Counted from the first letter of the stretch, positions 11,271-23,185 are shown. The stretch is 64,000 bases of DNA from Pollenia angustigena (GCA_930367215.1 OV884059.1:24638945-24702944), one strand, 5' to 3'. Numbers and translations: made by a program. The notes: generated from the letters alone by a model not told the origin.

Positions 11271-12330
11271 AAGAAAGAAACCACAGTATTTAAAAACACA
11301 TCATGCTTATGTGTCCATGTAAATATGGATTTATCTATGTTTATAAACTTCATGAAAATCGGTTTGAAAGTTTGTGAGAGGCAGAAATTGCCCCCTGCCT
11401 CCCCTTGTGGTCCTATTTTTTAAAAACTGTATTGCTAATGTGTCCCTATAGATATGGATCTATCTATGTTTTAAATTTCATTAAAATCGATTTGAGAGGC
11501 AGAAATCGCCCCTATCTCCCCTCGTGGTCCGATTTTTTTAAAAATTTATACATTTTGTGTCCATATAGATAAGGTTCTATCTATGTTCGGTCCGACTTTT
11601 TATTTGAGAAACAACAATGTAAATGAAAAATGTGTTTACAAATATTGAAAAAGCTTACAAATTTATTATGTTTTGCATTATTGCTTTTTCCGTAAGCCCT
11701 TTCATAATTCTGATATATTGTCCCAATCGGAATTTTTGGACTATTTTCCCAACCGGGTTTTTAATACAAATGGGACAATATGTCCCACTAGTATCGAAAC
11801 TATGTACAAATCTTATAGAAATGTGCTCAAAATTTGCAACCGTTACTTCTTTGATAAACTAACACAAAAAGTTCGACTGGGACAATTGCAAACGTGATTT
11901 TTTTACTTTAAAGAACAAATCGGATCATTCAAACATTGTCTGGGATGTATTATCCCAATAGGACCGAAAGGGTTAAATTTCATTTAAATCGGTTTGATAG
12001 TTTCTGAGAGGAAGAAATTTCCCCCATATATTTCCTCGTGTTCCTACGATTCGGCCCATTTTCAATAGGGTTGGTCCTTGTGCCAATAAGAACCTATGAC
12101 CCAAATTTTATCAAACTATTTCCAAAATTGCAACCTGTACTTTGCGGACAAGGTTACATGGACAACCAGCCAACCTGCCAGCCAGCCGGACGGACATCGT
12201 AAGTTCGACTCAGAAAGTGATTCTGAGTAGATCGGTATACTTTAAGGTGGATGTATGACCACTATTTTAAGGCGTTATACACATCAGCACAAATGCATAA
12301 AACCCTCTCCACTATTGAGGTGTTGGTATA
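11271..12330. repeat. Dispersed fly repeat with degenerate ~120-bp internal units
   Basis: Related blocks containing TGTGTCC...ATAT(G/A)...TCTATCTATGTT recur at about 11310, 11439 and 11555, and a related AAATCGGTTTGA...GAGAGG block recurs at 11985. The right part carries CCAGCCAACCTGCCAGCCAG then GACGGACATCG and ends in ...GAGGTGTTGGTATAAATATT, the style of fly dispersed repeats that end in 'gggtataaa' text. A segment at about 11600-11970 interrupts the unit series and ends GGACCGAAAGGGTTAA, possibly the right end of another TTAA element whose left end I do not find. Confidence 0.5.
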
Positions 12331-13919
12331 AATATTGGAATTTCCAACAAAAATATTAACTAAATTTGGAATTAATACAGATATAAGCAGTACACAAAGT
12401 CATGTTGCTGTGCTTACTCTAAATATTCTAATACTTTTGCCTTACAACCTTAAACTCTTTTCCCTAAAATTTTCACAAAAACAAAACTTTATTTTTTCTT
12501 AAAGATTTATTTTACTGACAGTTCGTTCTATTTTAACTAAAAACAAAACTAAACAGACTTGACCAGACATCGACTATCAGAAGAAGAAAAAAAAAGTTTG
12601 AAAACTACAAAATTATAGACACTTTGCTATGTTGCTGATGATATTTGTTGTTTATTATTTTCCCATTACTCTAATATCTTTTGGGAAAAGTTATTGACTG
12701 ATAGAAAAAAAGTTTTCCTAAACCAAACAATTAAGTACAAATCTAAACAAAAAAAGGATGAACAAAAAACTGACCAGTTCGAATTTACAAAACCACAAAA
12801 ACTGTTGCACACTTTGCCTCCGATAAACGGCAACAATTGAAACCATTATTTTTAGCTTAAATGCTCTAGACTCAAGTGTAAATTCTTGTAAAGTTATCTA
12901 AAAACTTGTACATAAACTAAACTCGAAATATCAATAACCGGAAGTTAAAGTTTTGTTTTTTTTTAACAATTTCTTCCCAGTTTAGATTTTCCTTAGGAAT
13001 TCCCAAAAAAAATTAGTTTTCTCTTAATTACAAGAGTATGAGCATTCTTTTAAACCTTTTCTTTTTGCTGGTTAAACTCATGTTGTTTTCTTAATAGATA
13101 TTTGTGGTTTGTCTTGGGCAGCCAAAAGGCTAGTGATTCCTAAAGAAATGGACATTTGTTTGTTTTTGTTTAGGATTTTTGAATAAGAAAAAGGGTTTTT
13201 GTGTGTATAAACAAGAAAATTCTTTAAATAAGTAATAAAATCAAAATAACAAATTAAGTGTTTTTTTGAGAGAGGGGTGGAATTCAATGAAGAAAAATGA
13301 GATCTATAACAAACAAATATTGATTAAGAAGGAGAAGGATGGGTTGGTGAAAATGTTGGGGTTCAAGTTAAATAGAAAGTGACATGGGATGGGTTATAGA
13401 AATCTTAGTTAAACTGGGCTTAGTTAATCTGATTAGAGATTTGTGCCGCCATGAACAAGTTTGTATACAAAATTTTTACGGCATAGCTTAGTTTCGCTTA
13501 AAATGTTAAGGCCATGTTCACAAAATTATTTCAGGTTCAATAAACCTTTTATTAATCAAAAATATTTTTTATGAATATCAATATAACGTTAAAGTAAGTT
13601 TTCACCTAATCCACATCTCAAAAAACCGGCCTTAACGGTTTAAGTTCTGTACCAATATGTTGCTTGGGAAAATATTTTTACAAGAAGTTTTGGCAACATT
13701 TTTTTCCGTTTCATGAAACATGTTGATGGAAACATATTTTAAGCAATAAGTATGTTCCGGTATTTTTACATTACATTTTATTCCTGTTTAAATTTAATCA
13801 ATTTGTTCTCTTAACTTGGTGTGCTCAACATGTAGCTAGCAACATTTTTAGTTATTCCGCTATTTAAGATATTTCTGAAATACGTTGCTGACCTCAAAAT
13901 TTGAAAGCGTTTTTAAAAA
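12331..13919. other. AT-rich non-coding stretch
   Basis: No gene, RNA or element boundary is supported. Open frames here are short and show no motif. The first palindromic CATGTTG-type motifs of the neighbouring array appear from about 13650. Confidence 0.5.
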
Positions 13920-16200
13920 ATGTTATCAAAAACTCAAATAATTAAATGAAAACAGGTTGATATAATAAACATGAAATAAGTAACTATCAACATGTTGTTA
14001 TTAAAAAAAACCACTAAAGCACTTAAAATATATATTAAATATCAAATAACTACCTCATCATGTTGCCAAAGATATAAACAGATTCCTCTTACTTGCCAGT
14101 TATTACTTTGTCAGAAAGAAAACATAAAAAAAAGTTGTTAGCAGCATGTTGCAATGTAAACAGCTTTAGAATTTTAGTTAAAATTATAACAAATGCAAGA
14201 AATTAGCCATCAGCAACATGTTTACAGGTAGAAAAACATGTTAAAAACAATAAAGTTTTAACCGAATATGATTCTTCTTAGAACAACTTGTGCAGAAACC
14301 AGTTTCTTATCTGAATTGCTTTAAATATTAATTAAATAAAAAAATAAAATTTAGGGTTTTGTTGAAAATAAAGAAAAATTAGCAAACTAGCTTCAGCAGC
14401 ATGTTGCTAGTTAAAAATAAAAAATGATAGAATGAAAAACTAATAAAATTAAATGAAAACAGATTGATAAAATGATCATGGAATAAGTTACTAGCAACAT
14501 GTTGTTATTAAAAGACCCATTTAAAACACTTAAAACAATAAAATGAAAACAGATTGATAAAATAAATATGAAATAAGCTACTAGCAACATGTTGTTATAA
14601 AACCCATTAAAAACAGTTTTATAACAAATATCAAAGCAATGCTTTAACGTGTTGCCAAATATATAAATAGCTTCCTCGTATCTTACAAATACTACTTTGT
14701 CACAAAAAAAAAAAAAAAACATTAAAATTAGTTGGTAGCAAGATGTTGCAATGTTAAAAGACTTAGATTTTTATTTAAAATTATAAAAAACACATGAAAT
14801 GAATCTTCAGCAACATGTTTACAGGTAGAAGAACTGGTTAAAAACACTAGAGTCTTATCGGATATTAAAGCAACATGCATTTTTATTTTAGAAAAATTAT
14901 AATAGCAGCATATAACTATCTTTGCAGCAACATGTTTCTAATCTAAATTTCTTCAAATTTAAATAAATAAATAAAAAAAATTTAACTTAGCGCTTTTGTT
15001 ACATATAGAGAAAAATCAGCAAATTAGCTTCAGCAACATGTTGCTAGTTAGTAATAAAAAAATGGCAGAATCCAAAACTAAAATATTTAAATGAAAACAG
15101 TGTGATAAAATAAACTCAATAAAAACACTTAAGATGATGTTAAATATCAAAGAAATACTTCAAAGTGTTGCCAAAGCTACAAAAAGCTTACACTTATCTG
15201 CCAATTATAACTTTAGAATTTCATTTAAAATTATAAAAAAAATACATCAAATTATTCTTCAGCAGCATGTTTACAGGTAGAAGAACTTGTTGAAAACACT
15301 AGAGTCTTATCTGATATTGTATCAACATGCACTTTTATTTTACAAAAATTATAATAGCAACTATATTTGCAGCAACATGTTTCTAATCTGAATGCTTTTT
15401 GAAGCAAACTTAAATAAATAAATACAATTTAATATAGCAAAATCTGTACGTTACAACTAGAGAAAAATTAGTTAAATAGCTTCAGCAACATGTTGCTAGT
15501 AAAAAATAAAAAAAACTGTAGAATGTTTTGTTACAAATAGAGAAAAATCAATGAAACTTCAGCAGCATGTTGCTAGTTTAAAGTAATAGCAGAATAAAAT
15601 CTAATAAGTTTTTCTGTGGCATGATGCTAAACATATAGTCAAGGTTCTTCTCAGCAGAACAACTTGTTGCAATCACCATCTTTATAATAAGAAGGTAATA
15701 CAATATAAAACGTTTATAGCAAAATTTTTAGATCAAAAACTTAACATGTTTTTGTTACTAATAGGGCAAAATCCGCAAAAGGGCTTCTGCAACATGTTGC
15801 GTGCTAAAAATAAAAAAAAAAAAAGCTAGAATAAAGCAAATAAGTTTTACTGTAACATGCTTCCAAGTACGTTGACAACATTTTTCTTAGAACAACTTGT
15901 TGCAGTCAACATCTTTATAATAAATAGATATAAAGTTTGTATTACAAAATGTTTATGGCAATATGATGCTAAGGGAAAAAGCATGTTTAATATGTTCGAA
16001 ATTATAAAATGCCACAAAAAAAAAATTACATCTATGATTTTTCAGCAAAAAGTTCGGAAACATATTACAGAAGCAAATGTTGCTTTTTCAATTGCAGCAG
16101 TTCTCAGCAACATTTTAAGATACTTATGCCGTTAAATATATCTAAGAACTTGAAATATAGGAGGAGTGTTATAAAACCTTTAGCAGCATGTTGCTAATAA
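13920..16200. repeat. Degenerate higher-order tandem array rich in CAACATGTTG
   Basis: Five sub-blocks recur in the same order three times. Block X (TGTTGCCAAAGATATAAA-like) is at about 14060, 14655 and 15165. Block Y (CATGTTTACAGGTAGAAGAA) is at 14215, 14813 and 15265. Block Z (CATGTTTCTAATCTGAAT) is at 14296, 14930 and 15375. Block W (AGCTTCAGCAACATGTTGCT) is at 14388, 15026 and 15478. Block V (AAATGAAAACAGATTGATAA) is at 13945, 14450 and 15090. The unit is therefore about 520-600 bp. Block V is itself duplicated (about 82 bp) at 14450-14600, and block W reappears at 15560 and 15785. No coding capacity is evident. Confidence 0.75.
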
Positions 16201-16325
16201 GAATTTTTTCAGTTTCTACTTTAACAACTTATAAACCCACAAATATTTCAACAACATTTTCCAATATTCAAACAAAATTTTACTTTAAATTTAATTAAGT
16301 TTCTTGATTCTTAATTGCCATTTTA

Positions 16326-18134
16326 ATGACATTCTTTCTATCATCATCATGTCGGAAGGATATAGAGACCCTTATCAGAGAAAAAAGGAAGTTAAGAAGA
16401 CAATGGCAAAACAGTCGTTCCCCAACCACTAAGGCCCAACTACAATTATGCCAGACAACTCTTCGCAACAAATTGAGACAGAACCACGAGTCTGCAATAG
16501 AAGGCTATCTAAACAGCCTAGATGCCACAAAAAACTCCAATTATAGCTTATGGAAGGCTGTACGGCATATGAAATGCCCTATAACCCAAGAATCTCCATT
16601 AAGACTGGAAAACCGCACTTGGGCGAAAAACACAGATGAAAAATTAAACGCTTTCGCGGGCCATCTTGAGAAAGTTTTCACGCCACATGATACACATACT
16701 TGTTCCTGTCGTCCAACCATTCCTGATAAGGTAAACCATCCATTAAAATTTAACATTACTCAAGTAAAATCTGCAATAGAAAAAGTGAATATTAGAAAAT
16801 CTCCCGGACTTGACCGTATCACAGGGTCAATGATAAGAAACTTACCTTCGTCTGCTTCCAGAATCTTGCTGTTCATTTTTAACGCTATATTAAGAGTCGG
16901 ATACTTCCCATCCTCATGGAAGAAGTCTATAATTGTTATGATTCCCAAGCCAGGAAAAGATGCTAGCCAGGTTGCGTCGTACAGACCGATAAGCTTATTA
17001 TCAATCCTATCAAAGCTTTTCGAAAAAATATTCATTTTAAGTATAACTCCTCATCTAAATGAACACGACATCATCCCGGATCACCAGTTCGGATTCAGAG
17101 CGAAACATGGTACAATAGAGCAAGTGCATAGAATTGTCACCCTTATTAGATCGGCGTTTGAGAAAAAGCAATACTGCTCAGCCCTGTTTATAGACATTTC
17201 CCAAGCATTTGACAAAGTTTGGCATGATGGGCTACTCATCAAAATAACACGAATGCTTCCTCAAAACACTCACAAGCTTCTGGAGAGCTATCTAACAGGC
17301 AGAACATTCATAGTAAGGTCGCAAGATAAATACTCCCCCCTCAAGAAAATTACTGCTGGTGTTCCCCAAGGCAGCATATTAGGACCGCTTCTATATATAA
17401 TATACACAGCGGATATGCCAACAAACCTGAGCACGCATACCTCTACATTTGCAGACGACACAGCATTTATTAGCGTTAACCATGACCCAAAAGTCGCATC
17501 GCAAAATCTGCAGTCCCACATCAATGAACTAGAGGCATGGCTAGAAAAATGGAGAATAAAGGTTAACCCGGCTAAATGTGCTCACTTAACTTTCACGCTC
17601 AGAAGACAAACGTGCCCAGCAGTAAAAATAAATAACATCACTGTTCCGGTAGAAAACCATGTAAAGTACTTGGGAGTTCATATAGATAGACGTTTGACCT
17701 GGTCTCGTCATATCGAAGCGAAAATAACGGCTATTAAACTTAAAGCAGCTCAACTACATTGGCTTCTCGGTAGAAACTCAAACTTGTCTTTAGACAACAA
17801 AGTTCTTCTATACAAGTCCATCATAAAACCAATATGGACATATGGCATCCAATTATGGGGTACTGCATGCGCATCTAACATCCAAAAGCTTCAAAGAAGA
17901 CAGTCTAGAATATTACGACAAATTGTCTGCGCCCCATGGTATATACGTAATGATATTATCCACAGAGATCTCAACGTCCCCACTATCCAGGAGGAAATTA
18001 AAAAATATTCAATAAGCTACATCGATAAACTAATGGTTCACCCTAACTACCTCGCTCGGGGTTTGCTTCAGTTCGAAGGTCACCAGAGGCTAAAAAGAAC
18101 CGATACTTTGAGCCTTACTAGAAGACAGTCTTAA
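16326..18134 (+). CDS. Jockey-clade reverse transcriptase (ORF2 C-terminal part)
   Basis: The open frame has 602 codons; the first 11 are flanking DNA read through by chance and element sequence begins at residue 12. Positions: linker and coiled basic region 12-110, KSPGLDRITG about 158, SYRPISLLSILSKLFEK about 218, QFGFRAKHGTIEQVHR about 254, FIDISQAFDKVWH with catalytic Asp near 290, GVPQGSILGPLL from 345, FADD with both catalytic Asp near 377-378, LGVHIDRRLTW about 455, then a C-terminal extension to the natural TAA. The enzyme copies element RNA at a nicked target. The apurinic-type endonuclease that would supply the nick is missing from this copy, as is ORF1. The RT itself shows no stop or frameshift and no missing key residue. 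As the ATG is in flanking DNA and there is no element promoter, expression is doubtful. Confidence 0.93.
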   Translation: MTFFLSSSCRKDIETLIREKRKLRRQWQNSRSPTTKAQLQLCQTTLRNKLRQNHESAIEGYLNSLDATKNSNYSLWKAVRHMKCPITQESPLRLENRTWAKNTDEKLNAFAGHLEKVFTPHDTHTCSCRPTIPDKVNHPLKFNITQVKSAIEKVNIRKSPGLDRITGSMIRNLPSSASRILLFIFNAILRVGYFPSSWKKSIIVMIPKPGKDASQVASYRPISLLSILSKLFEKIFILSITPHLNEHDIIPDHQFGFRAKHGTIEQVHRIVTLIRSAFEKKQYCSALFIDISQAFDKVWHDGLLIKITRMLPQNTHKLLESYLTGRTFIVRSQDKYSPLKKITAGVPQGSILGPLLYIIYTADMPTNLSTHTSTFADDTAFISVNHDPKVASQNLQSHINELEAWLEKWRIKVNPAKCAHLTFTLRRQTCPAVKINNITVPVENHVKYLGVHIDRRLTWSRHIEAKITAIKLKAAQLHWLLGRNSNLSLDNKVLLYKSIIKPIWTYGIQLWGTACASNIQKLQRRQSRILRQIVCAPWYIRNDIIHRDLNVPTIQEEIKKYSISYIDKLMVHPNYLARGLLQFEGHQRLKRTDTLSLTRRQS

Positions 18135-18276
18135 AAATTTGAATACAGCAGTTAGTGGTTACACAGGTAACAACTAATAAACAACAAGTAGAATTAAGAT
18201 TTGAATACATATTGTAAATTTCGATAAGAAAGATTCAATAATAAAAATAAATTATTATTAAAAAAAAAAAAAAAAA
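16360..18276 (+). mobile_element. Young 5'-truncated Jockey insertion with 11-bp duplication
   Basis: The insertion is flanked by ATGTCGGAAGG at 16349-16359 and 18277-18287, a perfect 11-bp target-site duplication (one G is shared with the element start). It ends in a run of 17 or so A residues after a short 3' untranslated region (18135-18260) containing AATAATAAAAATAAA. The 5' truncation begins in the linker between endonuclease and RT. Exact flanks and an uninterrupted frame indicate recent insertion into the AT-rich array. Confidence 0.95.
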
Positions 18277-18287
18277 ATGTCGGAAGG

Positions 18288-19098
18288 TACTCATCTCCTC
18301 TTACTACTCTTCTTTAAAAAAAAAATTCAAGTGTTATATAATAAAAAGACGTGTAGAAAGAAAGTGTATGAATATTTAAATATTTGTGTTTAACAAAATT
18401 AAATTTGTTATTTTATTTGTATTCGAGCAGCAGCATAAACAAAGAAAAAAATTCATGATATGTAATAATCAAAAAAAGTTTATTTTATTTAAAAAAAGAT
18501 AATGAAATAATATTCACAAAACTCCTTCATTTACCCCCGCAACTGCTACGAAAACTTTAATGACGATTTTTAAATTAAATATTTTCTCAAGTCAATATTT
18601 GCTAATAAAACTCTTTTTATTTTATCTTTATTATTATAAAATTCATTAAAAAAATATATAAATTTTCTGAAAACATTATGCGTAATTAAAAGGGGTGGAG
18701 GCGATGTAAAGGCAGTGAATTTTATTATATTTGTTTTATAAAAAAATTTTTTGTCATAATGATACATCAAATTTTTTTTTTTTTTTTTTTTGAAAACCGT
18801 TTGAAGGCAGCAAGTAAAAAGTGTAGTTTACTTGCAAGATTATTAGCAAAGTTTCTTTGAACAAATAATGAAAGTAAAATGTTTTTCAGGGGAGGGAGGT
18901 GGAGTTTTAATGTTGGTTATAATTTTACTAATATGCCACATTATTTAAAAAGTTTTCTTAAGCATATAAATATTTAATAAAATTGTTGGGAATTGTACTC
19001 TAAGGCACAAGTTGATTTTATTAAAAGAAGATAAATGTCATGTTATTGCTTAGATTCCTATTAGAACATTCTTATGAAATAAAAATGTTAGTCTTTAA
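18288..19098. other. AT-rich non-coding stretch
   Basis: No gene or element is recognisable. A 17-base T run lies near 18775. Confidence 0.5.
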
Positions 19099-19422
19099 AG
19101 CCTCGTACTCTGTTCTGTATTTCGTGCGAGAAGTTGTAAAACAAAATACAAACGAGAAAATGTTGATACAGTTGTACTCTGTTTATATTGTGAAAAACAT
19201 TGAAATGTTTCTAGCAACATTTTTGTTTTGCAAACATTAAAACGGAGAAAAGTGTTTGGTTTTTGTTTACCTTCGCAAAACAGTGCGGCATACGTGCAAC
19301 TAATAAAAACGTTAAGTTTTGAAAAACCGCGAGATAGAAAATATTGATAGATGTCAAAAGTTTCGTGTAAAATAATCAATGTTGATCAACATTTTCCCCA
19401 AGTTCGAACAAAGTACTAGGCT
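19099..19422 (+). mobile_element. Complete family A MITE (PIF/Harbinger-like), 324 bp
   Basis: The left end is AGCCTCGTACTCTGTTC and the right end GAACAAAGTACTAGGCT. They are inverted copies with few mismatches, flanked by TAA on both sides (19096-19098 and 19423-19425). This is the least disturbed copy in the window. Internal landmarks shared with the others are CAGTTGTACTCTGTTTATAT, GAAATGTTTCTAGCAACATT and GATAGAAAATATTGATAGAT. There is no coding capacity. Confidence 0.8.
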
Positions 19423-19744
19423 TAATGTTAAAACGACATTCGGTTAGCAACATTTTTCTAAACATAGCGGTTTTATGTTTTAGTTTATAACTCAACATTC
19501 ATCTACATGTGACTAAAAATATACTTAAAATCGAATTTTAAATATGTACGATGTCTAAAATTTTTTTAAAATTTGCCTCAACATGTTCCTAGCATAGGTT
19601 TTTAGCAACATGTTGCTTAAATAAAAAATTAAGAAACTTGGCTTTGCTAGAAATATTGGTAAATGTTGGTGAAATTTAAGCAACATAATATTATATATAG
19701 CAACATGTTGCTACATCTAATGTTTTTAGCAACTCGGCTAAAAA

Positions 19745-19990
19745 CTTTAAACATGAAGGTTGTCTAATTTTAAGGTATCATCGGTCAATAGAAATCGCCA
19801 CAGAGAGATTATCAGAACCATTTTGCGAAGGAAAATGGATGATTTTGACGTAGAGGTTATGTGGTTTCAACACTTGCCAAACGGCAAGAGAAACAATAGA
19901 TCTTTTGAATGAAAAGTTTGAAAATGGTATTATTTCTCGTAGAGGAGGATTGAATTGTTCAACGATCGTGCGATTTGACACCTTTAGTAA
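19745..19990 (+). pseudogene. DD41D mariner-type transposase remnant, copy 1
   Basis: The plus strand carries a decayed transposase segment. VNRNRHREIIRTIL is followed by KMDDFDVEVMWFQ, which normally precedes the second catalytic Asp block, and then by out-of-frame text matching ETIDLLNEKFENGIISRRGG. The QDGA-type aspartate is lost in a small deletion. The segment stops at CGATTTGACACCTTTAG, before the third catalytic block is complete. It shares its 5' boundary (just before GGTATCATCGGTCAAT) with the copies at 23815 and 46815. Confidence 0.7.
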
Positions 19991-20629
19991 ATGGCTAATG
20001 AAATTAATGGCAGTTCACTTACTCAACTACAAAATATTTTTGAATTGTGTTGTTTGACTCTGTTCCCTCTATATAAAGTTCCTTTTTTTCCTTTAAAAAT
20101 AAATAAAACCGTTAAATTTTTATAGGAAATTTATTGAATAAACCTTTTTACAAATCACAAATATTTTTTATGAAAATGGGCGTTAATTTATAATATTTTA
20201 AGCTTTTTTTTAAAAAATCGGTTTAACTTTCTCAGGTTTTTGCTTAAAAGTCAATAAGGCATTTTTTCCAGCTCCTGGCAACACGGGTATTTAGCATTAT
20301 GTTAACAAAACTATGTATCCACCATATTGTATTCATATTGTATCTAGCAACATGCATCCCGTAATATGCGCCAAGCAAAAAGTATCAAACCATTAAACAT
20401 AGTTTGAGTAAAATTTTTCTTATAATATGTAACAGTAGCATTTTTTAAGGCTATTTTGTAAATTTGGAATAAACCACATTATAATATTTACTTAAATACG
20501 TAGTCAGATACATTCTCTAGCAACATTTATTTAGCAGCATGTTTCTAGAAAAGTTAAAGCGTTCATGGAATGAATACTAATACTACTTTGTTCGAACTTG
20601 CGAAAATGTTGAGCAACATTGACTATTTC

Positions 20630-21180
20630 ACAAATTAAACTAAAAGTCATCCAAATTCATTGGCTTATTGGAAGAAACTCTGCCCTTAGTCTCGACTGCA
20701 AACTTCTTCTTTACAACTCAATCTTAAAGCCAATCTGGTGCTATGGTATTCAGTTATGGGGCACTACCTCGGCCTCTAATATCGAAAAAATTCAAAGGCG
20801 CCAAAATAAACTTTTTCGAATAATCACAGCTGCCCCTTGGTATGTTAAAAACTCAAATATTCACAAGGATCTCAATGTGCCATTAGTAAAAACTATGATT
20901 AAAAAATATGCAGTAAAATATTTAAAAAGGCTTGAACAACACCCAAATCCACTAGCTCGAAATATTTTAAATCATTGCGGCCACACTCGCTTAAGAAGAA
21001 GAGACACTGCAGCACTCACCCAATCAGAAGAGCGATAAACACCTACATCTGAGAACAAAAACCGTGATGACGAAATTTGTTGTCTGGCACTGGCAGGACA
21101 CAAAAAGTATTAGGTTAAGATTTGATTAATTATTGTTAGTTCATATTTAATATATGAAGATTCAATAAATAAATAATGAA
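20630..21180 (+). pseudogene. Jockey-clade retrotransposon tail, 5'-truncated
   Basis: A 130-codon open frame matches the C-terminal end of the Jockey protein at 16326-18134 at roughly half or more of positions: IHWLIGRNSALSLDCKLLLY, KPIWCYGIQLWGTTSASNI, RIITAAPWYVKNSNIHKDLN and a natural stop at 21036-21038. It is a related but different subfamily. A 3' untranslated region follows, ending TTCAATAAATAAATAATG plus A residues, the same style of end as the young copy. The insertion sits inside a family A element. No target duplication is obvious. Confidence 0.85.
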
Positions 21181-21301
21181 AAAAAAATATTTTTTTGCCA
21201 AAATAAACAGAAAACACCTCCATCAACATTTTTTGGTAGATATTTCACAGAAATCTTTTTTTTTATGGAGCTTAGCAACATTTCGCACAAAATACTGAAC
21301 A

Positions 21302-22014
21302 CAGAAAAAAATAATTTTCATATTTGAATACGAAAATCGCATATTTGATGAAAAAAATTTTTGAATTTTCTGCGATGACGATTTTTGCATTATTGATAAA
21401 AAAGTTTGTAGGTATAGTTATTGAATTTTTAGTCAACAACCAAGTTTATTGAATCAATAAAAAAAGTTGTTGCCCAAAATAATTTTTTTCAACAAAATGT
21501 TTGAATGATTTGTTAAAATAAATTGTTGGAAATGTTGACTAAATCAAATTAAATGTTTATCGAATCTTTATTTATTAATTATGACGTGCCTTATTCCCAA
21601 TTTTTTTCCTTTTTAAATAAATACACAAAAATTTACTATGGGGGAATAAGCTAGTTCCTATGTGCATTTCGCTGGTTGCTTAAGCGAGATCATCAGGAAA
21701 CCTTTTTCTAAAGACTTTGGCAAAACTAAATATATTTAACTAAATAAAACTGTTAAGTGAATGAGAATTATGACCTATTATAAAATGGACAAGAGTTGTA
21801 AAAATACTGTGTAAACGTTGATTCAAATATTTGTTTTATTTAATATCAAGAAATATTTAAATATTTCATTATTAAATATGTTTTATTGAGTGCTATTTTG
21901 CAAAGTGTATATTTGATAAATTTTTTCATTGAATCAAACAAAAAGTTTGTTGAACAAAAATGTTATTTTTAACAAACTGTGTTGTTACAAATTTTCTTGA
22001 GATATTTTTTTCTG
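21302..22014. mobile_element. AT-rich inverted-repeat element with 6-bp duplication
   Basis: The left end CAGAAAAAAAT mirrors the right end ATTTTTTTCTG, and TGAACA is duplicated on both sides (21296-21301 and 22015-22020). The uninterrupted family A sequence has one copy of that string, which supports an insertion. The interior contains repeated TTGTTG...AATTTTTTTCAACAAA motifs and the dispersed segment at 21580-21770. Low-complexity ends make the exact boundary uncertain by two bases. No superfamily assigned. Confidence 0.55.
21580..21775 (+). repeat. Dispersed repeat shared with 36780-36965
   Basis: TGTGCATTTCGCTGGTTGCT then AAGCGAGATCATCAGGAAAC then CTTTTTCTAAAGACTT here is matched at 36838 by TGCGCATTTCACTGGTTGCT, AGGCCAGATCATCAGGAAAC and CTTTTTCCAAAGACTT. 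The similarity continues for about 180 bases. It is not coding in any frame I can defend. Confidence 0.75.
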
Positions 22015-22032
22015 TGAACAGAGTACCAGACT

Positions 22033-23185
22033 TTAAATGAAAAAAGTTTAGAATATGTGTTCATAAACATCATACAGAAAGATGTTGCTAGGAAAAAGGT
22101 TAAAAGTTCTAAAACAGAAATTTGAAAATAAAACGGATATAGAGCCTTAATGAATATATTTATTTATAAAAACTACAGCATTTTGTTTAACGATAAGACT
22201 TTAAATTGAAATTATCGCAAATCTTTTTCACCATTTCGGATTTAATCACTTTTCACCTGCCAACCAGTCTTATACATTAATACAATTATAACATTTTCCT
22301 GCCATATATTAATTAATAAATAAAATACAACTGAAATTGTATTTTTTTGTCATTTTGTTCCCTTGCAAATTTAATACAGCATATAAATACCCACTTCCCC
22401 AAGGATATCTGCCCAATGTAAACTACTGCACGCCTAAAGGATACCAACCTGCCTGCCATTTATATATGTATATGGCTGAATTTATTTATTTATATTTGGC
22501 CAGTTTTTATTTGCAGCAATACAATATTATTTTTGGCCAAACAAATAAACAAACAACCAGGAAGTGTAAAAAGTGTAAATTTAATTGTTGGGAGTTACGA
22601 AAGAATTAATTGACATTTTATTTGTTAATTAATTGTCTCTCTCAAACAATTGTATACAATTGCATTATATACTTGCACACATATAAAGTGTATGTAGTGT
22701 ACTTTTATGTAAAATTTACTCTTTTATATACATTATATAAATATTATTATGGCAATAATACAAAATGGCCATAATAAAATTTATATAAATTTTAATGCAC
22801 TTTTGAAATCGTTGGTACTGTTGTTTTTTTTTTCTCGTACTTTATAAACAAAACAGTTTTGCTAATTATAAATTTAAATAAATGTTTATTAAAAACAAAA
22901 AAAAAAAGGTTACAAACAACAACAAACTGTGGAAATATAATTAGAAATTTATTTAAATGAATTTTGGATTTGTATTAATTATGTAAAATGGCAAAACAAA
23001 CATTAAATAAAATACTTAATCATAATTAAAAATTTAATTATAAAATATTGGCGGATAGACGGAATGACAGAAATATTGGTTTAACTATTAAATTTTAAAA
23101 ATAGAAACGTATGAAAATTCCATCATCGTAACGCAACATTTTGAATGCAATATGTATCCACCAACGCTATTAAAACAGATAAAAA
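22033..23185. other. AT-rich non-coding stretch
   Basis: Nothing is supported here. The 90-codon frame at 22337 has no recognisable motif and lies in biased sequence. Confidence 0.5.

Larger units (their letters stand above)
20576..22032 (-). mobile_element. Family A MITE split by two later insertions
   Basis: Left text TACTACTTTGTTCGAACTTG then CGAAAATGTTGAGCAACATT at 20581 and right text GAACAGAGTACCAGACT ending at 22032 are the two termini of family A. Between them lie a Jockey tail (from about 20630) and a separate AT-rich inverted-repeat element (21302-22014). Family A internal sequence (CATCAACATTTTTTGGTAGA, CTTAGCAACATTTCGCACAA) survives at 21220-21300. The terminal bases are more decayed than in the 19099 copy. 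Confidence 0.7.

Noticed and set aside
11600..11970. Second complete piggyBac-like element ending GGACCGAAAGGG and TTAA
   Set aside because: The right end is plausible but I cannot find a matching left end with TTAA, so it is only mentioned under the surrounding repeat.
13950..15600. CRISPR-like array from regularly recurring CAACATGTTG motifs
   Set aside because: The motif is 10-12 bp, spacing is irregular, and intervening sequences are themselves repeated; the setting is a eukaryotic genome.
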